In this document: piece after piece, positions 8,106-15,876 of the stretch
How the letters are laid out: each line of letters opens with the position of its first letter
How positions within the stretch are numbered: position 1 is the first letter of the stretch
Assembly (NCBI RefSeq): GCF_006337085.1
Contig: NZ_CP040882.1
Coordinates: 310,001 to 374,000, forward strand
DNA from: Sutterella faecalis
GTDB lineage: Bacteria > Pseudomonadota > Gammaproteobacteria > Burkholderiales > Burkholderiaceae_F
Length of the DNA: 64,000 nucleotides
Reading direction: 5' to 3'
Position numbers and translations under genes: made by a program
Notes under the pieces: generated by a model
Databases searched by the model: none
Told to the model about the DNA's origin: nothing
The model's input: only the letters and a program-made list of their open reading frames with translations

Positions 8106-9950
8106 TTATTGCGCGAAGGCCTTGTCAAGGCTGATCGGCATTGCCTGATAGCCCATGGAGTCGATGATCTGGATTTCGACCGAGGGATCCTTTTCACCCC
8201 ATTTGAATTCCTCAATAAAGGGCGACGCCTGACCCGCTTTTTCGCCGGGCTTCAGCTCCGAAGGACGACGGCCCATGCCTGCCGTTGCCGAATAGACCAT
8301 GATGGAGTCCTTGTCGGCAAAGTATTTCGTGAGCGAAGTGACGGGGCTGTACCACTTGAAGCCGCGGTCCTTGCCGTACTGCCAGACCTGCTCGATGGTC
8401 TTCTTGTCCTGGTCGATTTTGTAGATGACGGCGCGCGAATACTTCATTTCAGCAAGCGGCGGCTGATCCATGCCGCGTGCGTCGCCGTTGTCGAACGCCG
8501 TGATGTAGATGATGTGCTTGTCGGACTTCTCGTCGATGCGGAAGGCCGTGTGCTGCGTCCAGGTGTAGTCGAAGTCTCCTTCGCAGGTCGAGCCCTGGCA
8601 GGCGATGGGCTTGCCGTCCTTCACGGGCGTGAGGAGGAGATTCTTCCAGCCGTCCCGCCAGCCTTCGGGCGAAGCGAAGATCCACTTGATCTTCTTGTCG
8701 CGGCCGATCTTGACGATGGCGGACTGGTGGCGCGACGAGATGATGATCGAATCGTCCGTCGGGTCGTAGTCGACCGAATTGACGTGCGCCCAGTTTCTGC
8801 CTTCGCCCGTACCCACGATGTCGCCGAATTTGTCGCTCGTTTCGAGCTTTGCGAGATCTTCAGCGGAAAGCGTCTTTCCGGACTGCGATGCATCAATATT
8901 GAGGCATACCGCGCCCTGGTCGAGCACCTTCATGACGTTGTCGCGGTACGGGTCAAGAATTTCCCAGAGACGCCATTCGTCGACGACCTTGCCGTTCTGA
9001 TCGAGCTCGGCAATCACGTCGCGCACGGTATGAACGCGCTTTCCGTCAGCGCGGCGATGATCGGCGCTCGCAACGCGGATGAAGGAATGTCCGTTCTGAG
9101 CATTGTCGAGAGAGTGCGAAAAGTCGGAGTACCCAACCGGCAGGCGGCGGTTGTAGATTTCGCGGCCCATGAGGTCGTACTTCACGTAGCGCTGGCCGTA
9201 GCCCCAGGTGATGTTCCCGTCGACATCCTGCTGGAAGCCCATCATGACGCCCGACTGGTAAATCGTCTCGACGTTGTAGATGGGTTCAACATGCATGTAC
9301 CAGCGGACTTCGCCCTTGGTGTCGATGATGGCGTTCTGCGGGTAGAAGTTCCATTCCATCGCGCCGCCCATCGGGTTGTTCCAGACCGCACGCGTGGCCT
9401 TGGCATACTGCTGCATGAGGTTGTTGACGAGGTAGAGGCGGTCCTTGAACTTCGGATCAACCTTAACCACCTTCGTTTCGAACATGTTGCTGTGCAGTCC
9501 CGGCGCGCCGCTCACCTCGTGGTATACGGGAGCGGCATAGATCTTGTAGGTGTCGGTGAACTTCTCCGTTTTGCCGTAGAACTTCCGGGTGTAGGAAACC
9601 TCAACCGTATTCATGTAGTCGGGGTAAAGGCCGAAAACGGGAACGCCGGCGTGCGTCAAAAGTTCGGAGCGGCTCACCGAATACTTGATTTCCTGACCAT
9701 CAGGCTTCGGAACAACGCGCACGGTCGCTTCCGTCAGCTCATAGCCGCCGTTGCGGATGATTGCCGTGAGAGGAGCAATGCCGTACGGATTTACGATCAC
9801 TTCGCCGATGTGGCCCTGTGTGGCAAAGCTGACGTGGGGACCTGATGAGCCGCCTGAAGCGCGGGCTGCCGTGACGGGAAGGGCGTTGCCGACGGCAGCA
9901 GCGACTGCACTGAGAAAGAGCGAGCGGCGGCCGAGCGTGATGTTCTGCAT
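8106..9950 (-). CDS. assT: Aryl-sulfate sulfotransferase AssT, exported
   Basis: A 614-residue PAPS-independent sulfotransferase that moves sulfate from one phenol to another in the periplasm. The N-terminus carries a signal peptide (RRSLFLSAVAAAVGNALPVTAARA; the RR suggests possible Tat export). Residues matching E. coli AssT: His in DFSHSLDN (about 277), His in NWAHVNS (about 388), Arg in SSRHQSA 18 residues later, and the nucleophile His in TWTQHTAF. The conserved disulfide pair is present as CQGSTC just before it. E. coli AssT needs the DsbL/DsbI pair; none is visible here. RBS AAAGGA precedes the ATG. The gene is separated from a divergent LysR gene by an IS110 element. Confidence 0.93.
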   Translation of the reverse strand: MQNITLGRRSLFLSAVAAAVGNALPVTAARASGGSSGPHVSFATQGHIGEVIVNPYGIAPLTAIIRNGGYELTEATVRVVPKPDGQEIKYSVSRSELLTHAGVPVFGLYPDYMNTVEVSYTRKFYGKTEKFTDTYKIYAAPVYHEVSGAPGLHSNMFETKVVKVDPKFKDRLYLVNNLMQQYAKATRAVWNNPMGGAMEWNFYPQNAIIDTKGEVRWYMHVEPIYNVETIYQSGVMMGFQQDVDGNITWGYGQRYVKYDLMGREIYNRRLPVGYSDFSHSLDNAQNGHSFIRVASADHRRADGKRVHTVRDVIAELDQNGKVVDEWRLWEILDPYRDNVMKVLDQGAVCLNIDASQSGKTLSAEDLAKLETSDKFGDIVGTGEGRNWAHVNSVDYDPTDDSIIISSRHQSAIVKIGRDKKIKWIFASPEGWRDGWKNLLLTPVKDGKPIACQGSTCEGDFDYTWTQHTAFRIDEKSDKHIIYITAFDNGDARGMDQPPLAEMKYSRAVIYKIDQDKKTIEQVWQYGKDRGFKWYSPVTSLTKYFADKDSIMVYSATAGMGRRPSELKPGEKAGQASPFIEEFKWGEKDPSVEIQIIDSMGYQAMPISLDKAFAQ

Positions 9951-10067
9951 GATCCAATCCTTTTTCCACGAAAGATAGGAAGCCCTCGGCGCGCGACCTT
10001 CCCTGCGGGCGTTCTCACAAGAACGTCCAGCATGGTATCTGCTGCTTCTCAGGCTGCTGAAGCTACG

Positions 10068-11435
10068 CTAACTGCTGACGACTGCGCCTAGGATCGCACC
10101 CGTTTTCGTCTCCACAACCAGGCCGTCAGCGATCACGTATTTCGTTCCTTTGAGTTTCAGCAACTGCTTTACGCCGTTCTTTGCTCGTTCCATCAAGGTG
10201 TCCCGAAACGCCGTTGACTGGTAAGGCTCAAAGCCTTTCTGATGAGTGAGAACGGAATAAATGATGCGTGCGAGCAGGTGTGCGAAGGCGACCATGGCAC
10301 GCCTGTAGCCGCGCCGCATCTTGAGCACCTGGAATTTTTCCTTCAGCGCAGCGGTACCGCCGACCACAAGTCCTCTGGCGGCTTCAATCAGCGTGCGCCT
10401 CAGGTGTTTGTTCCCTTTCGGGCATTTTCCACTTTTCTGTTTGCCGGCAGATGTGTTGTCCCCCGGGCAAATGCCGAGCCAGGAAGTAAACTGCTCTGAC
10501 GTGGGGAAGTGGTCCTTCAAATCCGCACAGAGTTCGGCGTAAATCATGCGGGCCGAGCGTTCCTGAATCCCCGTTATGGTAATGAGCAGCTGGATGTCCT
10601 TCTCGTAGGGAGCCTGCAGCTGGCGGAGCCTTTCGAAAGTGCTTCGGTCGTACTCCTCGAGCTGATCGATCTTTTTCCGGAGCGCCAGAATCTGCTCCTT
10701 CATCATCGGCTCGATTTCGAAGTTGAGCGCCTGCATGATCTGCTCAGGGCTTGCCCGCAGCCGGCGGCTGTTTTGCTTGATGACATCAAACAAGTGCGGA
10801 TCATCTCTGAGCTTGGCCATCAGGATGAGGCTGGCAGCTTTGCCTCCGCGGATGTCGCTGAATACCGTTGTAGGCCGGCATCCGGTGAGATTCAGAGACT
10901 TGCCGAAACGATTGGAAGTTCGGGAAATGTCATTCCTGTTCTTCTGCAGATCACGTGAAATGACGCGCTGCAGACGAAAGGCCTTCTCCGGCACGAAGGA
11001 TTTTTTGAAGTTTCCCGTTCGGGCAAGAGACGCCAGACGTGATGCGTCCTTGCGGTCCGTTTTGCGGCCGGCTGCCGCTTTGGCGTCGCGGGCATTGATC
11101 AGAGCCAGCTGCTCAGAAGTGAAGCCGGCTCTCTCGAGGGCTTCGTACGGGCTCTGCCACAATGACCCGGTTGATTCCATAAGGATGATGTCGGGATTGC
11201 ATTCACGGCACCAGGCGGCGAAAGCATCGATGCTTGCGCGGTCGGTATTGAAATCCCGGCTCTCAGATTGTTCACGATGACCTGCAACCTGCTTCTGATG
11301 GCAGCAGACGAGTAGGTTGAGATGAACGTCAATGCCTATTGCCGAGCGGTACATCGCGTGAACAGTAATTTCGGGATTACTGATCTGCGCACGGGCAGCT
11401 CGCAATGGCGTATCGGTACGGTTAGACTTACTCAT
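10068..11435 (-). CDS. IS110-family transposase (DEDD)
   Basis: A 455-residue transposase. N-terminal RuvC-like DEDD domain: AIGIDVH, ILMESTG, and DAKAAAGRKTDRKDA; a coiled-coil middle (about residues 240-290); and a C-terminal Tnp_20 domain with ITGIQERSA, WLGICPGDNTSAGKQKSGK (containing the conserved Ser region) and KGNKHLRRTL. The start at 11435 follows a strong GGAGGGG site; an in-frame ATG 27 codons later begins the conserved domain. In IS110 elements this enzyme works with a noncoding bridge RNA encoded next to it. The gene looks intact. Confidence 0.92.
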   Translation of the reverse strand: MSKSNRTDTPLRAARAQISNPEITVHAMYRSAIGIDVHLNLLVCCHQKQVAGHREQSESRDFNTDRASIDAFAAWCRECNPDIILMESTGSLWQSPYEALERAGFTSEQLALINARDAKAAAGRKTDRKDASRLASLARTGNFKKSFVPEKAFRLQRVISRDLQKNRNDISRTSNRFGKSLNLTGCRPTTVFSDIRGGKAASLILMAKLRDDPHLFDVIKQNSRRLRASPEQIMQALNFEIEPMMKEQILALRKKIDQLEEYDRSTFERLRQLQAPYEKDIQLLITITGIQERSARMIYAELCADLKDHFPTSEQFTSWLGICPGDNTSAGKQKSGKCPKGNKHLRRTLIEAARGLVVGGTAALKEKFQVLKMRRGYRRAMVAFAHLLARIIYSVLTHQKGFEPYQSTAFRDTLMERAKNGVKQLLKLKGTKYVIADGLVVETKTGAILGAVVSS

Positions 11436-11661
11436 AGCCCCTCCATTAAGAAATGATTGGGGTTCGAGGAAGCCCTGGCAACCACGAAGATGTTGGAGAA
11501 ACAGGTAGACGCAGCAACCACCCGGAAGCTACGCTCATTTTTCCACACGCCTAGTCACCAGCGTTCAAGCCAGCGAACAGAGCAATATAGGGTGCGAAAG
11601 TTCCGCTGCAATTTTTTGACGGCAAGCGTCAGAAACGTTACCAAAAAAACGTACGCAGACA
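11436..11661 (-). ncRNA. Candidate bridge RNA region of the IS110 element
   Basis: No open frame is visible here. The position (5' of the transposase, same strand) and size (about 225 bases) fit the noncoding left end that encodes the bridge RNA in IS110-group elements; the 3' side is too short to hold it. In transposase sense it contains AGGGCTTCCTC at 11467-11477, a sequence also found in both flanks of the element. RNA folding was not computed. Confidence 0.4.
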
Positions 11662-11673
11662 GGTCGCGCGCCG

Positions 11674-11714
11674 AGGGCTTCCTCATCTTTCATGATAGAG
11701 GGTGAGGAAGCCCT
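11674..11714. repeat. Hairpin beside the IS110 right border
   Basis: AGGGCTTCCTCA at 11674-11685 pairs with TGAGGAAGCCCT at 11702-11713, a perfect 12-base stem with a 16-base loop. The left arm is also the inner part of the element-flanking inverted repeat. A T-rich stretch follows about 15 bases later, so it is not a clean terminator for either strand. Confidence 0.5.
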
Positions 11715-11899
11715 TTACTCATCACGATTTTTTGGTTGAGTATTTCAATGAAGCAGCGCGTTTTTGAGCGCTGATCACTGACGGGATGAAAGTCTAGAGA
11801 GCACCTTCGGGACCGCCAATGCGGATTTCAATCGTATTTTCGTAGAATGATGCAACAAGTATTTTGCAGATTCCGCAACGCATTAAAGAGGCAGACCCA

Positions 11900-12862
11900 A
11901 TGCTTGACCTCAGGCTCACTCATCTCGCGCTTCTCGCGGAGATTGTCTCAACCGGATCGCTCTCTGAGGCCGCCCAGCATCTCGGGCTGACTGTTGCCTC
12001 CGCGAGCCGGATGCTTAAGAAAATGCAGGAGGATTTCGACGACCCGCTCTTCATCCGCGTCTGGCGCGGATTGACGCCGACGGACACGACGAAGCGCATG
12101 ATGCCTGTGGTGAGGGAGCTTCTGGAGCGCATGGAGGAGCTTGAGTACCAGAAGCATTTTTCGCCGGAAAAGCTCAAAGGCACGATCACAATCGGAGCGG
12201 CAGATAATGCGCTCGTCAGTCTTCTGCCTCCTGTCATCAGAGCGGTGCGGGATAAGGCTCCGGGTCTGAGCTTCCGGCTGCTGCCGCTTGACGGCAGACA
12301 ATTTCAACGGCTTGCTGAAGGAGGACTTGATTTTCTCCTCTATCCGACGCTGAATCTCCCGGAGCTCCCCGCGCATTTCTTCGGAATCAACCTCTTTCGG
12401 GTCTCCCGCTCTCTCCTCGTCGACCGGAATCATCCGCTCGCGGCCCGCTACGCCGCAGGCGAAGCCCTCACCATTGAAGCGATCCGAATGTATCCCCGGA
12501 TTCTGATCAAGCTTCAGGATTCGAGCCGCGGGCCGGTCTTCGACATCTCGCTGCCGGAATTAAGATCCAGCCAAACCTTCATCGAGCTCCCGTATTTTCT
12601 CGGCGCTCCTTATTTTCTTGAGGGCACGGAATACACCTTGCTCCTGCCCACCAGGACGGCCCGTTTTTTCGCGCGTCAGATTCCTCGTCTCATAGCGATT
12701 CCTTATGAAGGCGAGTACGCGGAAAACTTCACGCGCCTTATCTGGCACGAACGGAGCGACAAGAGCATTCCAATGCAGTGGCTGCGCTCAATGTTCGCCA
12801 TGCATGCCGGAGAGAACGACGCCGAACAGCCTCCCGATCAGCAGGAAAAAGGAGCCTCTTGA
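11900..12862 (+). CDS. LysR-family transcriptional regulator
   Basis: A 320-residue regulator: N-terminal winged helix-turn-helix (HLALLAEIVSTGSLSEAAQHLGLTVASASRM, split here only by reading) followed by a type 2 periplasmic-binding-like effector domain (KGTITIGAADNALVSLLPP onward). The ATG at 11900, after AAAGAGG, is preferred over the in-frame ATG at 11864 because the conserved fold begins there. It lies divergent to assT, a common arrangement for a LysR protein and its target, but the two are now about 1.9 kb apart because of the IS110 insertion. Its target is inferred, not shown. Confidence 0.85.
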   Translation: MLDLRLTHLALLAEIVSTGSLSEAAQHLGLTVASASRMLKKMQEDFDDPLFIRVWRGLTPTDTTKRMMPVVRELLERMEELEYQKHFSPEKLKGTITIGAADNALVSLLPPVIRAVRDKAPGLSFRLLPLDGRQFQRLAEGGLDFLLYPTLNLPELPAHFFGINLFRVSRSLLVDRNHPLAARYAAGEALTIEAIRMYPRILIKLQDSSRGPVFDISLPELRSSQTFIELPYFLGAPYFLEGTEYTLLLPTRTARFFARQIPRLIAIPYEGEYAENFTRLIWHERSDKSIPMQWLRSMFAMHAGENDAEQPPDQQEKGAS

Positions 12863-13066
12863 GATGACTCTGCCAAAACTGTCGCTGACTGCCTCTTCTG
12901 TCCCGACGCTTCAGAGCGCCCGGATGCGCTGCTCCTTCATACGGGTTTTCTGACCGTGAGAGAGGAAATCGTTCCCGGGATTGTGGAGCTCGGTTCTCCC
13001 AACAGAGGGACTGAGGCTTCGATCGAGCGGCTTTGCGCTGATTGCAAGCTGAAGACGGAGAAGTGA
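12863..13066 (+). pseudogene. Possible small Cys-rich ORF after the LysR gene, frame broken
   Basis: Directly after the LysR stop, in the same frame, 67 codons run to a TGA at 13064. The product has two CxxC pairs, CLFC and CADC, 50 residues apart, and looks like a small zinc-binding protein. It has no start of its own in this frame. An ATG at 12864 in another frame has a good GGAG site nine bases upstream but stops after 29 codons. A frame change near 12890 would join the two into a normal small gene. It may be a decayed gene or a chance frame. Confidence 0.3.
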
Positions 13067-13447
13067 ACGCCGGACTATTGGGGGACTGGATTCCTCTTAC
13101 GGCTTATCCGGAAATGACCGTGATGAAGGCGCAGCTGTCCGCAGATTTTGCGCCAGTCGGTATACACTCGCTTTTCCGATTGAATTCTGGTGCAGAAGTC
13201 TGAGGGGCAGGAAGCCGATTCCCAGCCCGCTGCTTCTCAGCCGGCCTCAACGCTCATCAGGGAAAGTCTGATAGAAGGAATACCCTCTACGCACTGTGTT
13301 GACAGGCATTCGGCGTGAATTGATTCACCCGATGGGGGTATCCTCTTCTGATGCAGCTGGTTTTCTTCAGGCGTCCCGCGTGATGCCGGGAAGTCTGAGC
13401 GCTTTGAACCAGTGCACGAATAAACAAACGAAGAGACAGTGGTTGAA
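13067..13447. other. Intergenic region before alaA
   Basis: No credible gene. The sequence holds the alaA promoter region. A short inverted pair (GATACCCCC-like, near 13280 and 13335) is weak, and I see no terminator or known riboswitch. Confidence 0.3.
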
Positions 13448-14752
13448 ATGAAAGAAATCAAAAAGTCCTCAAAGCTTGAGCATGTCCTCTACGACATACG
13501 TGGTCCGATTATGGATAAGGCTAAGCAGATGGAGGCAGAAGGCCGCCGTCTCATCAAGCTCAATATCGGCAACCTTGCGGTTTTCGGCTTTGATCCGCCC
13601 GAAGAGGTCATGCGCGACATGATCTACAACCTTCCGAATTCGGCCGGCTACTCCGACAGCAAGGGCATCTTCGCGGCCCGCAAGGCCGTGATGCACTACA
13701 CGCAGGATAAGCAGATCGAGGGCGTCACGATCGAGGATATTTATCTCGGCAACGGCGCTTCCGACCTGATAGCGCTCGCCACCAACGCGCTCCTCGACGA
13801 AGGCGACGAACTTCTCGTTCCGACTCCGGACTATCCGCTCTGGACGGCCGTAACGAGCCTTGCCGGCGCAAAGCCCGTTCACTATCTCTGCGACGAATCG
13901 AAGGGCTGGATCCCGAGCATTGAGGACATCCGCGCCAAGGTGACGCCGCGCACGAAGGGCATTGTGGTGATCAACCCCAACAACCCAACGGGCGTTCTCT
14001 ATCCGAATTCGGTGCTTCTCGACATCATTCAGGTGGCGCGCGAAAACGGTCTCGTCATTCTGGCCGATGAGGTCTACGACAAGATTCTTTACGACGGCAT
14101 CAAGCACACCTCGATGGCGGCGCTCTCGCACGACGTTCTTACGCTCACCTTCAATTCCCTTTCGAAGGCCTACCGCGCCTGCGGCTACCGCGCGGGCTGG
14201 ATGGTGATTTCGGGCGACAAGAGCGGCGCGAAGGACTTCATCGACGGCCTCAACATGCTCGCCAACATGAAGCTCTGCGCGAATGTGCCGGGTCAGTGGG
14301 CCATTCAGACGGCTCTCGGCGGCTATCAGTCCATCAACGACCTGGTGGGCGAGGGCGGGCGTCTGCGCCGTCAGCGCGACATCGCCTACGAAATGCTATC
14401 CGCCATTCCGGGCGTTTCCGTCGTTCGTCCGACGGCATCCCTCTACATGTTCCCGAGACTCGACCCGGATGTCTATCCGATCGAGGACGACCGCGAGTTC
14501 TTTAAGGAGCTTCTAGAAGCCACGAACGTCGTGCTCGTTCAGGGCACGGGCTTCAACTGGCCGAAGCCCGACCATTTCCGCATGGTTTTCCTTCCTTATG
14601 AATGGGAGCTTCGCGACGCGATCAACCGCATCGCCAAGTTCCTTGCGGACTACCGCCGCCGCCATCCGGGGAAGAAGGTTATCCCAGAGGACGGAGCCGC
14701 GGCTCCTGAAGCGAAGGGCGCTGAAGAAGACAAAAAGGCGGCGAAGAAGTAA
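13448..14752 (+). CDS. alaA: Glutamate-pyruvate aminotransferase AlaA
   Basis: A 434-residue PLP-dependent class I aminotransferase that makes alanine from pyruvate and glutamate. It is closely similar to E. coli AlaA along its length: KSSKLEHVLYDIRGPI, INPNNPTGVLYP, ADEVYDKILYD, FNSLSKAYRACGYRAGWM (the Lys in SLSKAY binds PLP), NVPGQWAIQTALGGYQSI and VLVQGTGFNWPKPDHFR. It has an extra Ala/Lys/Glu-rich tail of about 35 residues. The ATG at 13448 matches the family start; an upstream in-frame GTG (13439) is less likely. A strong terminator follows. Confidence 0.92.
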   Translation: MKEIKKSSKLEHVLYDIRGPIMDKAKQMEAEGRRLIKLNIGNLAVFGFDPPEEVMRDMIYNLPNSAGYSDSKGIFAARKAVMHYTQDKQIEGVTIEDIYLGNGASDLIALATNALLDEGDELLVPTPDYPLWTAVTSLAGAKPVHYLCDESKGWIPSIEDIRAKVTPRTKGIVVINPNNPTGVLYPNSVLLDIIQVARENGLVILADEVYDKILYDGIKHTSMAALSHDVLTLTFNSLSKAYRACGYRAGWMVISGDKSGAKDFIDGLNMLANMKLCANVPGQWAIQTALGGYQSINDLVGEGGRLRRQRDIAYEMLSAIPGVSVVRPTASLYMFPRLDPDVYPIEDDREFFKELLEATNVVLVQGTGFNWPKPDHFRMVFLPYEWELRDAINRIAKFLADYRRRHPGKKVIPEDGAAAPEAKGAEEDKKAAKK

Positions 14753-14780
14753 TCCGACGCTTTCCTGACGCCCCAAAAAA

Positions 14781-14826
14781 GGCCGCGTGAACCGAAACGT
14801 AATGTTTCGGACCGCGGCTTTTGTTT
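14781..14826 (+). terminator. Terminator after alaA
   Basis: Nested stem GCCGCG...CCGAAAC / GTTTCGG...CGCGGC followed by TTTTGTTTT. It ends just before the exporter promoter region. Confidence 0.8.
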
Positions 14827-14843
14827 TGGTTATACGCCCTATA

Positions 14844-14867
14844 ATTGAACTGACCAGTCAGTTCAAT
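14844..14867. promoter_or_regulatory. TetR-type operator palindrome before the exporter operon
   Basis: Perfect 11-base arms ATTGAACTGAC and GTCAGTTCAAT separated by CA. It overlaps a TATAAT-like -10 hexamer at 14840-14845 and lies 14 bases before the ATG of the membrane-fusion gene. The geometry fits a TetR dimer site that blocks RNA polymerase. The likely ligand protein is the TetR encoded at the end of the same operon. Confidence 0.7.
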
Positions 14868-14880
14868 TTCGAGGGCTCAA

Positions 14881-15876
14881 ATGAAAATCAAAACTGTTCT
14901 TGGGTTTGCCGTGGTTCTCGGCATTGTCGGGGCAGCCGTCTGGGGTCTCGAAGCGTGGCAGAAGAAGAGCCTCCCGCAGCCCAATCAGGCCTGGGGGAGC
15001 GTTGATGTTCGCGAAGTGAGCCTCGCCTTTGAGGCCTCGGGCCGCATCCGGACGCTTCTCAAGGAAGAGGGCGACCGTGTGGGGAAGGGCGAGCTCCTCG
15101 GGGAACTCGATACCGAACTCCTCGGCATTCAGAAGGAGCGCGCCGAAGCGGAACTCAGGTACCTCGAAGCCCAGTACCGGCTCTCCCGCGACGGCTTCCG
15201 CAAGGAAGACATCGAGAAGGCCGAGGCCAATGCCGACGCAGCGCTCAAGTCCCTGACGCTTGCCCGGATTGAGGAGGAGCGCGAAAAGGCGCTTTTTGCT
15301 TCGAAAGCTTCTTCGAGAGAGAAGCTCGATCAGGCGGAATGGATGAGAAAATCTCTCGAAGCCCAGCATGCTTCGGCCGCGGCGGAAGCAAGACGCGCCG
15401 CAGCAGGGAATCGCCCGGATGAAATTCAGGCCGCAGCGGCGCAGGTGGATTCCGCCAAGACGAACGTTGACGAGCTCCTCTACCGCATTGAGAAGGCAAG
15501 CCGCATCGTTTCGCCGGTTGAAGGGATTGTACGAAGCCGCCTCGCAGAACCCGGTGACATGACGAGTTCGAGCCGTACGGTCTACGAAATCTCCATTGTT
15601 TCGCCTAAATGGGTGCGCGTCTATGTGACGGAAGCGCAGCTCGGCATGGTGCATCCGGGATCTAAAGCAACAGTCATCACGGACACGATGCCGCCCATGG
15701 AAGCGACGGTGGGGTCGGTATCGAGTCAGGCGGAATTTACGCCGAAGACCGTACAGACGGCGGAACTCCGCACGGCGCTCGTTTATGAAGTCCGCTTGAT
15801 CGTAAAGGACCCGGAGAACATCCTGAAGCTCGGTCAGCCGGCGACGGTTGAATTTGAGACTGAGGAATCAAAATGA
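14881..15876 (+). CDS. ybhG: HlyD-type membrane fusion protein of ABC exporter (YbhG-like)
   Basis: A 331-residue periplasmic adaptor: an N-terminal membrane anchor (TVLGFAVVLGIVGAAVWGL), a biotinyl-lipoyl half (GRIRTLLKEEGDRVGKGELLGELD), a long Ala/Glu/Lys-rich coiled-coil hairpin (about residues 75-205), a second lipoyl half (IVSPVEGIVRSRLAEPGD) and a beta-barrel. It links the inner-membrane ABC pump to an outer-membrane channel. The stop overlaps the next gene by 4 bases. Gene order matches the E. coli ybhGFSR exporter, except that the TetR gene is at the end. Confidence 0.85.
   Translation: MKIKTVLGFAVVLGIVGAAVWGLEAWQKKSLPQPNQAWGSVDVREVSLAFEASGRIRTLLKEEGDRVGKGELLGELDTELLGIQKERAEAELRYLEAQYRLSRDGFRKEDIEKAEANADAALKSLTLARIEEEREKALFASKASSREKLDQAEWMRKSLEAQHASAAAEARRAAAGNRPDEIQAAAAQVDSAKTNVDELLYRIEKASRIVSPVEGIVRSRLAEPGDMTSSSRTVYEISIVSPKWVRVYVTEAQLGMVHPGSKATVITDTMPPMEATVGSVSSQAEFTPKTVQTAELRTALVYEVRLIVKDPENILKLGQPATVEFETEESK

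Larger units (their letters stand above)
9967..11694 (-). mobile_element. IS110-family element with long flanking inverted repeats
   Basis: Contains one DEDD transposase gene and a roughly 225-base noncoding stretch on its 5' side. It is bracketed by a 32/33-base inverted repeat with two differences: 9967-9998 (CACGAAAGATAGGAAGCCCT...) and 11662-11694 in inverse. Long terminal inverted repeats are not typical of IS110, so these may instead be a palindromic target into which the element jumped. A second boundary reading is possible: an 11-base direct repeat GAAGCTACGCT at 10059-10069 and 11525-11535 would give an element of about 1.47 kb. The ends are therefore uncertain. Confidence 0.6.

Noticed and set aside
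8109..9845. Plus-strand open frame of 578 codons opposite assT
   Set aside because: Antisense shadow of assT, without ribosome site or recognisable domain.
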